A DNA stretch of 64,000 bases from Bolinopsis microptera. Its lineage: Eukaryota; Ctenophora; Tentaculata; Lobata; Bolinopsidae. The notes under the pieces were generated by a model, which did no database searches, had not been told where the DNA came from, and worked only from the letters and a program-made list of their open reading frames with translations. The translations under genes were made by a program, and so were the position numbers. The DNA is taken from the NCBI RefSeq assembly GCF_026151205.1, contig NC_087076.1, forward strand, positions 2,999,902-3,063,901, in the 5' to 3' direction. Positions 31,701 through 45,300 of this stretch are shown here, one piece after another. Positions within the stretch are counted from its first letter, which is position 1; each line of letters starts with the position of its first letter.

Positions 31701-34700
31701 ATTTTATCTCCTCTGCTTGAGGTTTGTTCTGCTAAACTTTCAATTTTAAAGTGCGTTGAAAACAGTTTGCGAGGGGTTAGTTATTTACCTAAGTTTTTAT
31801 TGCGTATGCTTCTAAGGTTTTGAACCGCATTCAAAGATGCAAATTAAGAATTGCTTACGCTATGTAAGTAAATTGATTACCTATATTATTTCAATCAATA
31901 CATTTTTTCATTTGAAATTCTATCAAATACTTATATTTTGCTGATTTCTAATAATTTGTATCAACATTTTATTATCGTTTAAAAGTTATCATTTCTAGAG
32001 TTATTATAAATGGAAAATAAATAATTATTGCGCGATAAATCTGTCCTTCAAACACGTTATGATAACCCTCCACACATCAATTTTAAGTTTTAAGCAATAA
32101 TCCTGAACGATTAGTTGATATACATTACCAACATTAGCTATGTCTACAGCGCACCGGACACTGGATACGAGATACCACTGGATCAAGGAGAGTCATCTGA
32201 TCCTAACAAATGGAAGCGGGACGGGTTTGAAGATTTGGACCGGAATCTACCCCCTCCAAACTTCGAAATATCCTACAGAGACTTGGAGAATACCGCTGAT
32301 GGGATGTGAGTTATGGTTTTTTTACGAGATTTTGAAACCGTTTTGATTTTAGTGTGCAAATATTTGTTGATGATGTGTAATTGAATATCTTCCTAAGAAA
32401 TTGTGAATGCAAGTTATATTTCAGGTCTCTAAGTGACCGTGCCTCCAGTATAAGCCCATCCACGTTCGGCTCTGAACAAAGGAAGGTCCTAAAAGCTAAA
32501 TCTGCTGTTAAACGAAACAGCTCGGAACTTATTCGAGGTATTCATTTTAAATTGAATTGGCACTGTAAGATAATAACTATAAATAGATAACGCATTTCTC
32601 AAATAGAAGCACAGTAAATATAATTCAATCCCGCCCACATTTTCATTACTAACTGTCCGCAATAAGATTCTCAGACTTATAATTTTAGGAAGCAAGCCAG
32701 ATAACACAGATCCGTCCGATGGTCTGTCTCCGAGTGATGCCAAAACTCCCTCCTCAGGAATAGAGGTTCTCAGTGATGATGCGGAGAATAGAGATCACAC
32801 TGTAGATCCTGGTGAGTTCACATCGTGAGTGGTGGATGTAATGATAAAAGCAACTAAAAATATCCCTTATCTGTACCATTAAGGAAATATGTGTTTCGGA
32901 GGTGTCTTAATTTTATTGTCAAAGTTCTCCATAAATCTGATAGATAGTTATTCACATGAACAATGTTTATCTAGAGTAGAAGTATTAAGTAAGTATGTAA
33001 CATGTTACATGACCTTATATGGGTAAACTGTCTTCTTTCTGCAACTCTTCAGACTGTCTCCATCTCAGGTGCTAACTCTCCCAAGTATGAAGATATGGAC
33101 CGATTGGAGGGAGACGAGGGAGAAGAGGGAGAAGAGGGAGATGATAGTAACATTCCTGAACCTAACGATGAGCAGCCTCCCCAGTCCGAGTCCCTGACTG
33201 CTAAATTGCAAGAGATCATATACGATCCTAAAAGCTACCTGTTAGGCGATTTAACTGAGGAAAGCGTCTATAATAATTACAAGGTGATTTTCTTATTGTC
33301 TTAAATGCAGTATGAAACCTGTTTCCTCGGTATTAATGAGGCACTAGTTATGATAAATATTAATTTTACCACTTTGTCTGTATCAAGCACGACTCTTCCC
33401 TCCTTAAATTGTTCACAACTAATAAAAACATAACCATGAGACCCTCTTCTCGCCCCTAGAAAGGGAGGTTACGAGACTGCAAACTGAGACACTTTCAGAG
33501 AACACCACACTCTTGCCAGTCATGGTTACCCACGTGAAGTCTCCGGAGCTATTCTGTGTCTCTTTTCTAGATATGAGACACATTGCCGTCCTCAATGTGA
33601 GTTTTGTAAATCTGTGTGTTTAATTCCCTCGTCTGGTTTTAAACGAAGTTACGTTTTTCCCTGAACGAACACCTCAGTAATCAGTATAGAGCATTTCGCA
33701 TTTATCTACCATCTACTTCAGAATAGTTAGTCTCTATATTTGAAACTCTCTTATCTCTCCAGGCAATGACATCGAGTCTGAACCTACTCTACTCCAACAA
33801 ACCCACATACCAGTCCGGGGACAAGATCACCCGCAACGTAGGAGGCAACATATGGAAAGGAACTGTCGTGGAAGTGAACGTGAACTTACTGCACGTCCAG
33901 TGGGAGGATTCAGTTACCAAGAACTGGGTACAAGATGACCTGGTAGAGAAGGAAGTGTCAGGACTCTCCGAGATGATATCCAGCAAGCTCGCTGTCTCCT
34001 CCTGTAAAGTTGAATTTGATGTAGGAGACTTCTGTGTGGCTAAATACAGTTGTCCAGAGGGAAGTATCAGCTGGTATCGGGCACTTGTGTTAGAGGTTTT
34101 CAAGAAGAGCTCCACTCGTAGGGTCTACAAATACATGGTATTGTTTGTTGATTACGGCAACGTAGAGGAAGTCGTTGTGCTAAATGTCAGACCGCTTCCC
34201 GCCAAGTTCTCTAGACTCCCGGCTCAGTCCATCCCGTGCTATTTACCAGAGATACAGGCTATGCCACCGGACGATAAGACAACAGTCGGTGATGAGGAGG
34301 AGGAGGAGTTTGAGACTGATAGTGATGATGAAGATGACAATTCCCCGATAACACGGTGTCAGTATTCTAGATCAGCCCGGACTGCCTTCTCAGACCTTAT
34401 TTTAAATGAGCGTGTTTACCTTAACGTTCGAGGTGACGTGGTCCCTCTTTACTACGGTTACAGAAAAGATGTTCAAGTTGCTGACGACGAAGCATTATTT
34501 CAGTTCCTTAATAGTTCACTCCCAGTTTCTATAGTTGACAGGGTGGATACAAATTTGCTAGTGAATATAGCCGATGAGTTTGTGCGAGAAGGTCACGCAG
34601 AGCGGATATTGAATCTGGACTTTGGTGTGGACCATGCTGATCTTGATCCTACATTAAGTGCTGCTATCGAGGACCGGATGAAGAACGTGGAAGCGAAGTT

Positions 34701-35793
34701 AGCAGCTATGAAGATGGGTCGGAGTAGTCCTATCACTCTGGCCGCTCCGAATAGTGAGCTGTCCAGTGAAGTGGACTCAGAAACAATGTCCTCATTCGAT
34801 CCTATGTCCTCATTCGATCCTATGTCTGAAGATTTCCACAGCGAAACTAATCTGGCAGACCATGATAAGGATGATGTGGGACAAGCCGTGTACGGTCAGA
34901 AACTTGAGAGACGGGCATTATGTAGGTTCTTCAGCCGGGGGAGGCAGTGTTATAAGGGCAGTCAGTGTCGGTTTCTGCATCAGAGGAAGTCCGAATTTAA
35001 TTCCCTCCAGAGCGAACAAGCTATGGTGATCCAAGAGAACAAGCCCCCAACCCCAACCAACGACATGCCGGTCATAGTCCAAGTCACTTCAGTTCTGACT
35101 CCCTTCCACTTCTGGGCTCAGATTCTACCTCACGATATCAACCCAGGTGCTATAGAACAGGAGAATAGTGTAGGTGATCCTCTGGCAGAGCTGACTAAGA
35201 AGATGAATAGTATGTACCGGTATAAGGGGTACCGGGAGACAAAGTACTACGCAGCTATAGGGGAGATTGTGGCGGTGAAGAGTATTGATGGTAACGATAA
35301 TTACCGGCGGTCACGTGTAACCGAGACTGACGAGGTTGGTGAGGGCATGTGCAAAGTTTTCCACCTGGACTTTGGAACATTCGAGATCGTCCACGAGAAA
35401 TCTTTGCGTGTAATGGATTCAGCGTTTATCAAAGAACTTCCATTTCAAGCGCAAGAGATGTTCCTTGCGGATGTGAAGCCTACCTACCCTATCGACACAG
35501 AACCAGTATTTGTAGGAACCGAGGAGATAAATCGTGAGAACGAGAGTGCAGCTGCTCGTGATTTCTTCCTCGATAAAGTGTCAGGTAAGTGGATGATAGC
35601 TAAAGTTATAGAGCGGAGACCGGGAGGCCCTCTCTGTGTCCACTTGTGGGACTGCAGCACTGATAACTACATCAGTATCAACAAGGAGTTGGTGAAACAG
35701 GGCTATGCTGACTCTGTTTACCCTCTACCTGATGAACTGACCACTGACTGTGGGACTCTGGCCAGTACCAGTTATCAGGACAACAGCGATTGA
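25732..35793 (+). CDS. three-Tudor, CCCH zinc-finger protein, 19 exons
   Basis: The exons join in phase to 1695 residues: 25732-25877, 26191-26311, 26447-26555, 26714-27030, 28588-28644, 28860-29108, 29293-29340, 29481-29694, 29842-29909, 30095-30224, 30510-30665, 30822-31004, 31159-31642, 32138-32305, 32425-32537, 32689-32811, 33069-33283, 33441-33596 and 33763-35793. Residues 1-90 are charged and coiled-coil-like. Serine/proline-rich linkers surround Tudor 1 (about 420-600; LYSPSQFFVKP, LFVDYGNRCEDV). Tudor 2 (about 985-1180) has LFVDYGNVEEV. A CCCH finger (CRFFSRGRQCYKGSQCRFLH, about 1404) precedes Tudor 3 (about 1455-1570; FHLDFGTFE). Tudor domains of this extended type bind dimethyl-arginine of Piwi proteins in germ granules, so a piRNA/germline role is inferred. 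The acceptor of exon 18 is the least certain join. Confidence 0.85.
27278..28444 (-). mobile_element. reverse-transcriptase element fragment in Tudor gene intron 4
   Basis: An open 388-residue frame has the C-terminal region found next to reverse transcriptases in elements common in cnidarian and sponge genomes: ALPPRYGGLGIP, KGASAWLTALPL, a C-C-H zinc-like segment (CTCGQKYSANHALICKLCGY), RHNSLRDTFAELM and DQARLDISARSIW. The catalytic polymerase part is absent, so this is a 5'-truncated fossil lying antisense to the host gene. The element class is not settled. AATTAATTAATT occurs on both sides (about 27163 and 28450) but is too simple to call a target duplication. Confidence 0.7.
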
Positions 35794-36371
35794 GATTTGA
35801 GAGTTTCGAAAACTTAGTTATTAAATTTGTTGCGTTGGGTGATAGCGTTTTTCAGAAGATATTATAAGGTTGGACTGTGACCAATTTCAAACGTTGAATG
35901 TTTTTTTTTAAGAATAATATTTCGACATTCTATTAAACGTTCAATCATCATCCATGATATTTGCCATGTGCTTCTTGTTTGGAGTTTTCTTTTTTAATTA
36001 GTTTATCAAAGGTGGTGAGCTTTTAAAATATGTTGTTAAATCGAAAAAAATATTTTTATTTGATGTGAAGTTTATGATAAATGATTTTTATAATTTGTTG
36101 ACTATGAAATTATATCCTCCGTAAATTTTGGCTCTTATTGTTTATATTATTATTAAGAGCAAATTCAGATTAATTGTAAATTACAAAAGTTGGGCGTTAG
36201 GATTTCTTTTCTTCGAAAATATTTGGTTTGGAATTTCTTTGATCATTGAATTACGAGATCATAACACTTTCTTATCAAATCTTGGCTCTAGGTATGGTTT
36301 CCTAATTAGATGAGTGATGTTCATTAGCCTCCCCACATTTGTTCTTTTATAATGACAATATAAATGCAACA
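35794..36371 (+). other. Tudor gene-POLK intergenic region
   Basis: AT-rich, no gene. TATTAAACG near 35930 and similar A/T stretches could serve as poly(A) signals. POLK starts at 36372. Confidence 0.4.
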
Positions 36372-39300
36372 ATGACCGGACCAAATAGCCTCACCCTTAA
36401 CGATGGCAAGGCTGGAATGCAAGGTTTGTAAATCAACATTTGTTTTTAAAACCCACTGATAACGTAACTGATTATATTTAAATTTTAAAATTTGTCGTGA
36501 CCATTTTATCTCTACTTTCATGCTTTTTAACGGTAGCTGCAGTGCTAGTGTAAAGATACTGATTCGAGGGGGGAGCTTCTGCAAGTGTAAGAATACGGAC
36601 TAAGATTCAAGGGGATACCGTTACTTAAAGCTGTTTGAAATTTAGGAATCTATGGGGATTCATAAGAAGTGATACCGTCCGACCTATATCATATATAAAG
36701 ACTAAGAGAAAATATATAAATTTGCAAGGCAAATCAAAACCCGGCCTCACTAAGTACATCCTGATTAAAATTAAGCATCACTCAAATCCAGGATTGGACA
36801 AGGAGCGTATAAACAGAATAATTCGCGAGACAAGCAAAGGGTCCAAGTTCTTCCAACACGCCGAAAAGAAAGAAAAGGAATTGAAGAACAAGGTTGATAA
36901 AATGTTGAAAGAAAGGGGTGAACTCACTGAGCAGGTTTTGCGATTTTTCAAAATATTAATTCATAATTAAAACTTTGTTTTGATCTTGTATTCAGATTTC
37001 ATACATTGGACTCGTGGCCGTGCATCCCACCATCACTGCATAATGCTAGTCTACTTTGTACTTTAAATGAATTTGCCAGGTTAACCCCAGTTAGCACAAT
37101 ATTAGTGAACTAGTGTAATCCATGCCAACGGCCGGGACTTCACTATCGCAGTTGAAATGCAAAAGTATAAACCCGCCTATTATATTTGAAAACACGCATA
37201 ACACTGTCGTATGCAAGTATGAACTCTCTCTACAGTCCAAACAGACCGCAATTCAATGAGTGCCCCCAGTAGTACAGTCAAATACGTCCTAATTTAAGCC
37301 TTTGTCGGACAAAATTCGCAACAAAGCGATTATTACGGGAAATGGTCGGGACAGGTCCCAGGAGTCATTCCAGAGAATTCCCAAAATTTCTGACTGGAGC
37401 AAAATCCACAATTATCACTTTTTTACCACCTTTTTACCACTTTGGTTTTCTGCAAATAAGTCACGTTCTAAATATCCTAAAAGATTCTAGTTTAAAGCAG
37501 TGTGTTTAGAAAACAAAGAAGAACAACTTTTTCTTAAACAACTTTTTCTTAAACAACTTTTTCAAACATAAATTATTTAATTAATTAATTAAATAATTAA
37601 TACATTTTGGAATATTTCAAAAATATATTTTGATAAAAAATGTTCACAATTACATTACACGTATACTGAACTAATTTTTATAAAACTTTTGAAAATTTTC
37701 ACTTGCAATATTTTGGACTTACCGCAATTCAATGAGTGCCCCCAGTACAATCCCCCTCCCCTAATAAGCTTATAGTATTAAATGACAGTGAATATCGAGG
37801 CTAACCTAATTATGATTTATGTACCAACGCTGCCTATGCAGTAATGGGAGAGAGCGCGAGGAGGGAGAAAAAGTGATCCATTTTATGTCACATTTGTGGT
37901 ACAAAACTATCAATTAAACCACTTACCACCGACCGATTTAAAAAACCTTTATCATTTGGCTTCGTCAGAGTTTTCTCGGTACTTTACCGAAAAAACAAGT
38001 CCCGTAACTCTTACCGTTTTCTTGATTAAGCCGCTCGGAAATTACACGCGCACAGACAGACACACAGACACACTTTCTGAGACTATTGTTTAAGATATTT
38101 GCCTGGATTTATTTGACGATAAGCTACAACGCACATTCAATACAATTAAAAAACAAAACTGATTTTGATTATAATTCTAAATTATTCCGTTACAGAACTA
38201 TACATTTCAAAATACTGAGATACGAATAAGAGCTGAGCGATGTATAAATTAAACCGCTAATGATCGATTTCTTTGTTATTTCGTAAAACTTCAAGTTTGT
38301 TGTCTTCGCATTAATTTGTATCTTTATTATATTTATTCGTATTTTCGTGCTCCGAAATATTCACAAATAATCATACAAAAACTGCTTAAAAGAAAAAATT
38401 CAACATCACAATGTCCTAAAAAAACACAGATAAATTCGAAGCTTAATTAAAAAATGTTTCATTTATTTGTTAAGTCCATAATCTAATTTTTCAAAATTAG
38501 ATTGCTTATGTAAAGCGTCCTCTTAAGTCCTGCCCAGAGTTCTTTCTCAAATCTCGTCTAAAATCTCGCCTTCTGAGGGGCCGGGCATAAAGTTTTAGGT
38601 CGCTAGAGCTTAGACCCCTCCTGAGTAAAGCCTTGTCTAAAATACTCTCTGCAATTCTCACCTGAAGTTTTTGTCTAAACTCTGGCCTGAGTCCTAATTA
38701 ATTTACTAATTACAGCACCGGCACCTAGAAGGACACGAGCACCGCCCCCACCAGTAGCTTCTACAGCAGTTACAGTAATAAGGACAGTGCGTGCACCAGC
38801 TTGCTCTGCGAACTCGGTGTAACCCCCTTACTTCACCCTTTGTTTCTATCAGATCTTTCACTGCTTTGTGAAAGTAGCTGAGCGAGGTGCGGTACATTTC
38901 AGGGCAGTCTTTAGTGAGATGTCCCTTCAAATCTTCTTCGAATCCTGTAAAATACAATTGTTGTGGCTTGATAACAATTAGCTAGTTTTCAGGAGCTAAA
39001 CTTTCAAATTGTAAATCAATTTATCCAGATTAGCGTGAGATCCCTATCTAAACAAATATGTTTTACTTACCAGAGCAGATGTACTGTTCTTCTCCGTCTT
39101 CTTCTCTAGTGATTGGTACTTGTATATGTAAGCTTTGTTCCTCTTGCTTCTCTATCTCCAGCAGTTCCATGATCACTCCAAGTATTTTTGTTCTTGGTAA
39201 CCGTTCATCTTCAGGGCAGTCATTCTTCGCGAATATCGCTGTCAAATACTCTTCATATCCTGAAATATAAGATTTATTTTGTATTTCAGCTGCTGCGATC

Positions 39301-42300
39301 TACGTTTGCAAAAAGTTCAAATATTCACTTGCAAATAAAAATCTGACATCACTAAAACAAACTCTTCTAGTTTCAACACTTACCCTGGCATATGTACTGC
39401 TCATCTTTACCCGAGGAATATGACGAAGCAGCTTCCAGGACTAACTTTACTAGTACGACAAAAAGTAGCTTCATGTTGAAAATAATGCTCAGTCGGGATT
39501 GACCTCGTTTATATAAAAATGTTAAAAGTGACGTCGTTTAATTTCTTTAACAAGTCTGATTCAATGACTGGAATGGGTCCAATAATACGATTCTCACGGT
39601 TATATTAAATCACTCAATTGGCAGGATCTTTGGAGCAGTGCCCACTGCTTTAAACCCATTGTTTAAGTAAAAATACCGAAGCATCATACCTAAATTATCC
39701 TTATCGCAAACCACGGGATGATTTTGCGACTGGAATCTGCCAAAAGAACAAACTTTTGTGAGAGATATTTCTTTCCGGTATCGATGAACACAAACCCACT
39801 CAAATAAAATAAAATTTCGAGAAATTTCGATAATGACATTATATATTATGATATTTTTTGTGATCTCTCTTGGTCCCCTCACAAACGAGTCATTGCAGAT
39901 AAAGCTCGCCAAAAAGCATCATGGGTTCCATTATGGCATCACTCAAAAATCAGCGATATTCAAGAACTGGAGAGTGTACAGTGCAGAAAGCATTCACCGC
40001 CAGAATATCAGGAATGCGCGATATCCACTACTGGGATCGCCTGGTCTATCTATCTCTGATGTCTCTTCAACAGAGGCGGGAGCGATTCCTCAATCCTCAT
40101 TCTCCACATGTGGAAAATTCTCCACGGAAAGACCAGCAATGATCTGAACGTTCTATTTGTTTCACGACCAAGGTTAGGAAACCTTGCAGTAATTCCATCA
40201 AAACGTAGTTCAACAGCAAACCTCACCTTGTTTGACAACTCATTTGCAGTTCAGAAACCTAAATTGTGGAATGCAATCCCCTACCATCTGAATGTCGTTC
40301 AAGATCTGGAGCACTTCAAAGATAAGCTCACAAAGTTCATGTTGTCTCTCCCTGATAAGCCGCCGATCAGGGGATATACTCCTCCAAATACGAACTCTCT
40401 GCTGTGCTGGCGCAACAAGCGAGACTTTACTTCGCTATGGAGTCGTCGGACGATGTGATGGCCCCTTCAAGTCTTGACGAAACTCAACATAGGTCACATA
40501 GGTAGGTCGCATTTAGCTGAGAACATCACGGCTTTCGATTATAAAACACTAGATCAGGTTAGCAGAGGAAATGATGCCATTGCCACACTGCCCTAAAATG
40601 AGATTACAACAAATAAGATACTACCCCCCCCCCCCCCCCCCACGACAACCCCCCCCCCCCCCCCCCCCCAACATCCCAAATAACGTATTACCCTTTAATC
40701 CCACGTTTCTCAACAAGATATATAGTTTGGGTTTCTGGCTTGATATATAGGTGCCCTCACTTATAAATAAACCTGGATGTTTATTTTACGAACTGATGGA
40801 ATTGCTTTCTATCATATTTTAGAGAGAACCTTTTAGCATCTAACTTTTCAGATGATAAAGCAGAGTGAGCTTGAGTTAGACGGAGTTCTTGCGCGGCTCG
40901 AGAGCGCTCGTGACTTAACACGTGACATTGTGCACGTGGACATGGACGCGTTCTACGCTGCCGTGGAGATGAGAGACAATCCTGCTCTCAAAGATGTTCC
41001 CATGGCAGTAGGGGGTTCAGCTATGTTGGTAAGTTAGGGATTATGATATTTGGGGTTGTTCAGAAATCTGATACATAATGGGGTTTTAATGATTAATACC
41101 GGGTTTAAAGTTGATGAGTTATAGAACCTGTGCTTAGGGGATCCACTCTACACTTTAAGATTCCGTTAATGCTACATTCGACCAGAAGTTAATACCTAAT
41201 GCTTCGTTTTATTTTACTGAAATTAATAGATTCTGGTGGGGAGGTGATATTTGTTGTTGGGAAGGTTATAACTTATGCTTTGAATTTAAGTAAATATTCA
41301 CACTTTTTTAATTCTTTAAGTCGAGTTACGAAACAAAATATAGTTTTTTAAATTAAAGCTGAACAACATTTCTCATTCAAAGCATAGTCAATTCCATGTT
41401 GAGCGAGTTTTTTATTCAATACAAATATGAGATGTTGATTAATCTGTCCTGTCATAAACTTATAAAGGAGATTTTACAGGAGTTGCAGGACTCTACATTA
41501 AAAACACTCTTAAAGTCGATGAGGCGGTTTCGTTGGTCCTTGTGCGTCTGGGTTACAACTTAAGAAATGGGACTTTGTAAGTTGTAACCGAACTCCTGAC
41601 CTTGCATTCGTCGAATGTTGCTTCCTTTTTCATTCTACTCCTTACTTTGAACTGAAATTATCTGGATTCATTTACAGTTAAACAGCATCGGATACAAATA
41701 GCAGGAAGATCCGCGCTGAGTACAAATACCCCACAATGAACTAGAGGACTGAATTAGAAAATATACTAATTAGTAAAACTCATTTCAATTATAAGCTAAT
41801 GTCCTAGACTCGAAATCCAATTTTATTCAGAGGTCTGTCGAAGGTAACCTGTTTTGGGATCGTATTTATTGACAATAAGGTGCTCTGAGAGTGTTGTAAA
41901 AGAAAAATTGTAAAAGACTGCCCCTCCTTCTGTAAAGTCTTGTCCATAATCATTAACACATCATTTAGTCAAGGTATCTTCCCATCATCTCTCAAAATAG
42001 CTAAAGTTATACCAATTCACAAAGGAGGCAGCAAATCCGACGCCACTAACTATCGACCCATATCTTTGCTGTGCACCTTTTCCAAATTGTATGAAAAACT
42101 TATGCATAATAGAGTAATGGACTTCCTTGACAAGAAAGGCTCGCTCTTTGAAGGGCAATATGGCTTCCGGCCAGGCCGATCCTGTGAGCATGCTCTTTTG
42201 GATGCTCAACACACGATTCTGAATTCCCTTGCCAAAAAGGAAGTTGCTCTATTACTCCTAGTCGACTTTAGTAAAGCTTTTGACGTTTTGTCTCATGATG

Positions 42301-45300
42301 TATTGATTGACAAACTCCAGCACTATGGAATCCGTGGGCAAGCTTTGCAATGGTTTAAATCCTACCTGAGCACACGTCAGCAATATGTATGTTTGAATGG
42401 TATTAAATCAGCTCTTAAACCTATTACATACGGAGTTCCACAGGGCAGTATTATGGGACCTTTGTTATTCCTAATCTACATCAATGATATGCCAAATATC
42501 AACAGTATGATAAAGTTTATACTCTACGCTGATGATGCGAACATCATAATAAAAGGCAAAAATGCAAACGATGTTATACAAAAATTCAACCAATTCTCCC
42601 ACGAGTTTGTACGCTGGGTTGACTGTAATGGACTTGCACTTAATCTAAAAAAGACCTGCTATATGCTTTTCGGTGTTAGAAATACTGATAATACTCCAAA
42701 TATTCATATTGCAGACACACAATTAGAACGTAAAAGGGAAACACGGTTCCTTGGCGTTATAATGGATGATAAACTAACATGGTCTAAGCATATAGCAGCT
42801 GTTAGATCAAAAATGATGCGGTATGTAGGAATTATGTATAAAATAAAACGTCACCTATCGATTCAAATAAGGCTACAGATATATCAAAGTTTTGTTCAAT
42901 CGCATTTAAACTTCTGTTCAATTGTATGGGGGTTTGCAGCAAAAAATCACATTGAATCACTCTTCTCACGACAAAAACAGGGTATCAGGGCAGTAATGCC
43001 AGGTCACATTAATTACTTTTACAAAGACGGTCGACTGCCAGAACACACAAAACAATTTTTCAATAACAATGGTATACTCACGGTGCACAGTGTTATTGTA
43101 AAAAACACACTAATTCTCATGCACCGAATCAAACATTTCCGCAGCTCAGTCCCTCAACAAATCTGTATGACTATCCCAGAAAATGCACCCACTGCAAACT
43201 CAGATCACGTGACTGCAGCATCCTGGTTAGCCGAGTACAACACCACACATTTCAGATCTTCGATGTTCTTCAAAGGACCTTTACTCTCAATTTATGCTGT
43301 AAATGCAAATGTAAGCACCCTACCCACACTTTTTTCCATAAACCTTTTTAAATCGGCTACAAAACGCATGCTCTTGAACCTGCAGAGTGAAAATGACGAT
43401 GACACGTGGCCCAGTTTCTTATTACATAATATCCCAGGTCTAAGAAGGTCACAACGTGTCTGAAAGTTACTGGACACAACGGTCATTATATCAGTTTAGT
43501 GAATTAGTTAATTAGTTAATTAGTTAATCAGTTATTAGTCATATGGTTATTATTAAGTACTATATATTATATGATATTACAAAAATAAACTATGAATATA
43601 TATTTGCACACAAAAAAACCAGAACAAACTGATCACAGACTAGCGGCAACTAATATTAATGGATAAGCCACACATCCTAAATTCCAGGTCCATATTTACA
43701 CTGCCACATTCCCCACTATCACTATTTTCCTATCAGCACAAACCGTAATTAATTGATTTCAACAATCACAAACACTACATATCCAAACTAATGGCATGGC
43801 ATAGCAATATCTACGATATCCTAAATCAGTCCCTAACAAACTTAGCGCGAGTCTGAAGGGCTGTTGGAAGCACAGAGTGCTCCATATTTTGTTTTAGCAA
43901 TAAACCTTTTTTTTTCATTTTCTTTTTTTTATAAATTTATTAACTGCGTGCAAATTTGTTTTTCAGATTTGATCTATTTATGATATATATTTATGATTAT
44001 GTAATAAAGTTATTAATATTATATTCATAAACATTGGCTGGCTTACAAACCAGTCCCCAAACAAACACGTGTACACGAGTCAATCAGAGCTCAGATGTAG
44101 ATGTATTATCAGAGATACTGCCATCTTACAGAACACCTGAACATTGTTTTAATGTTCTGGACGGTCTGATGGGCCATTCAATTTTTAAATGCTTTTTTTG
44201 TTATTTTACTGTTTTCATACTCACGTTTTCGGATTAGCGATTAGTAAACTGTTGAGTGAGCCAGTTGCAGTGGTTGATTGAGCTAGAGGTTTAACAGCCA
44301 GTTTACCATCTGAAGTTAACATGCCTTTTATTGAACATCAACCAAATTACAGTCCAGGGTGACTAGATAAATAAATAGTAATGTTGAGGCTCTGTAAATA
44401 AAAGGTGATCAGTCAAATTTACCAAATTTTCTCTTCCACTCACCTTCTACCCTGGCACCCTGCCATATCGTGCATCTAACTTCCTCACCTCCACTTTCTA
44501 TCATCAGTTTCCAACTTTATAAAGAGTAATATTAATAACGCACTGTTAATGTCCATCACCACTGAAAGTGTAAAGCTGTCTAGTGCTGCTCCCTCGCTTT
44601 AGACTGTCAGAGAGAATCTATTGGGTACAGCTGGTCAATAATAACCAACCTCCTGTATGTAGGTGTATTATCAATGATACAACTGTTCCTTACTTCACTC
44701 CACTTTAGCTTCTTCAGTGTTGTTGTTTGATCACTTCTTGTGTCTTGGTAACTTTGCGGGAACATCTATCCTCCTTGGTATTCTCTGCTGTCGTCTTACT
44801 TTAAATTGTAGCTATCCTCCTGATTATGGAAATGTTAACCATCTTATCGGACATAGGTTTGAACGGACATAATTATGAACGCTAGAAAGGCACCAAAATA
44901 TCAATTTTGTTGTCTTTTCGATGATTGAGGGAGAGGGCTGGTAGTGTGTAAATACTATTATCAGTAGACTTGAAATACAATGACTTATACAGCTCAGTTT
45001 TACAGCTCTTCAATTCCTATCATTTCCTACTACATACACTTATTCACTGGGCACTTGTTCCTACGCTTATATATATTATATATAGCAAACATCTCAACGA
45101 ACTAATCTTGATTTGGGACAGGATAAATTCAAAATTAAAAGCATGTGTATTGTGAATTTATCAGTCTTATCAGCTCTCAAAGTGCCACTATCTCATCTTT
45201 TTAAATTGCTTTTAACTCATTCATTATAGTGATCAGTATTTAGTTCTTTCGTTGTCCATTTCAGTAACGAGTCATTTTATCTTTCCATAATATTGTGTGC

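Noticed and set aside
33766-35793. Stand-alone 675-residue Tudor gene starting at 33766
   Set aside because: The first ATG is one codon inside an exon with a good acceptor at 33762, and the first part of Tudor 2 lies in the preceding exon.
37245-37747. LTR pair
   Set aside because: The 27-bp repeats are too short, lack TG...CA ends and enclose no coding sequence.
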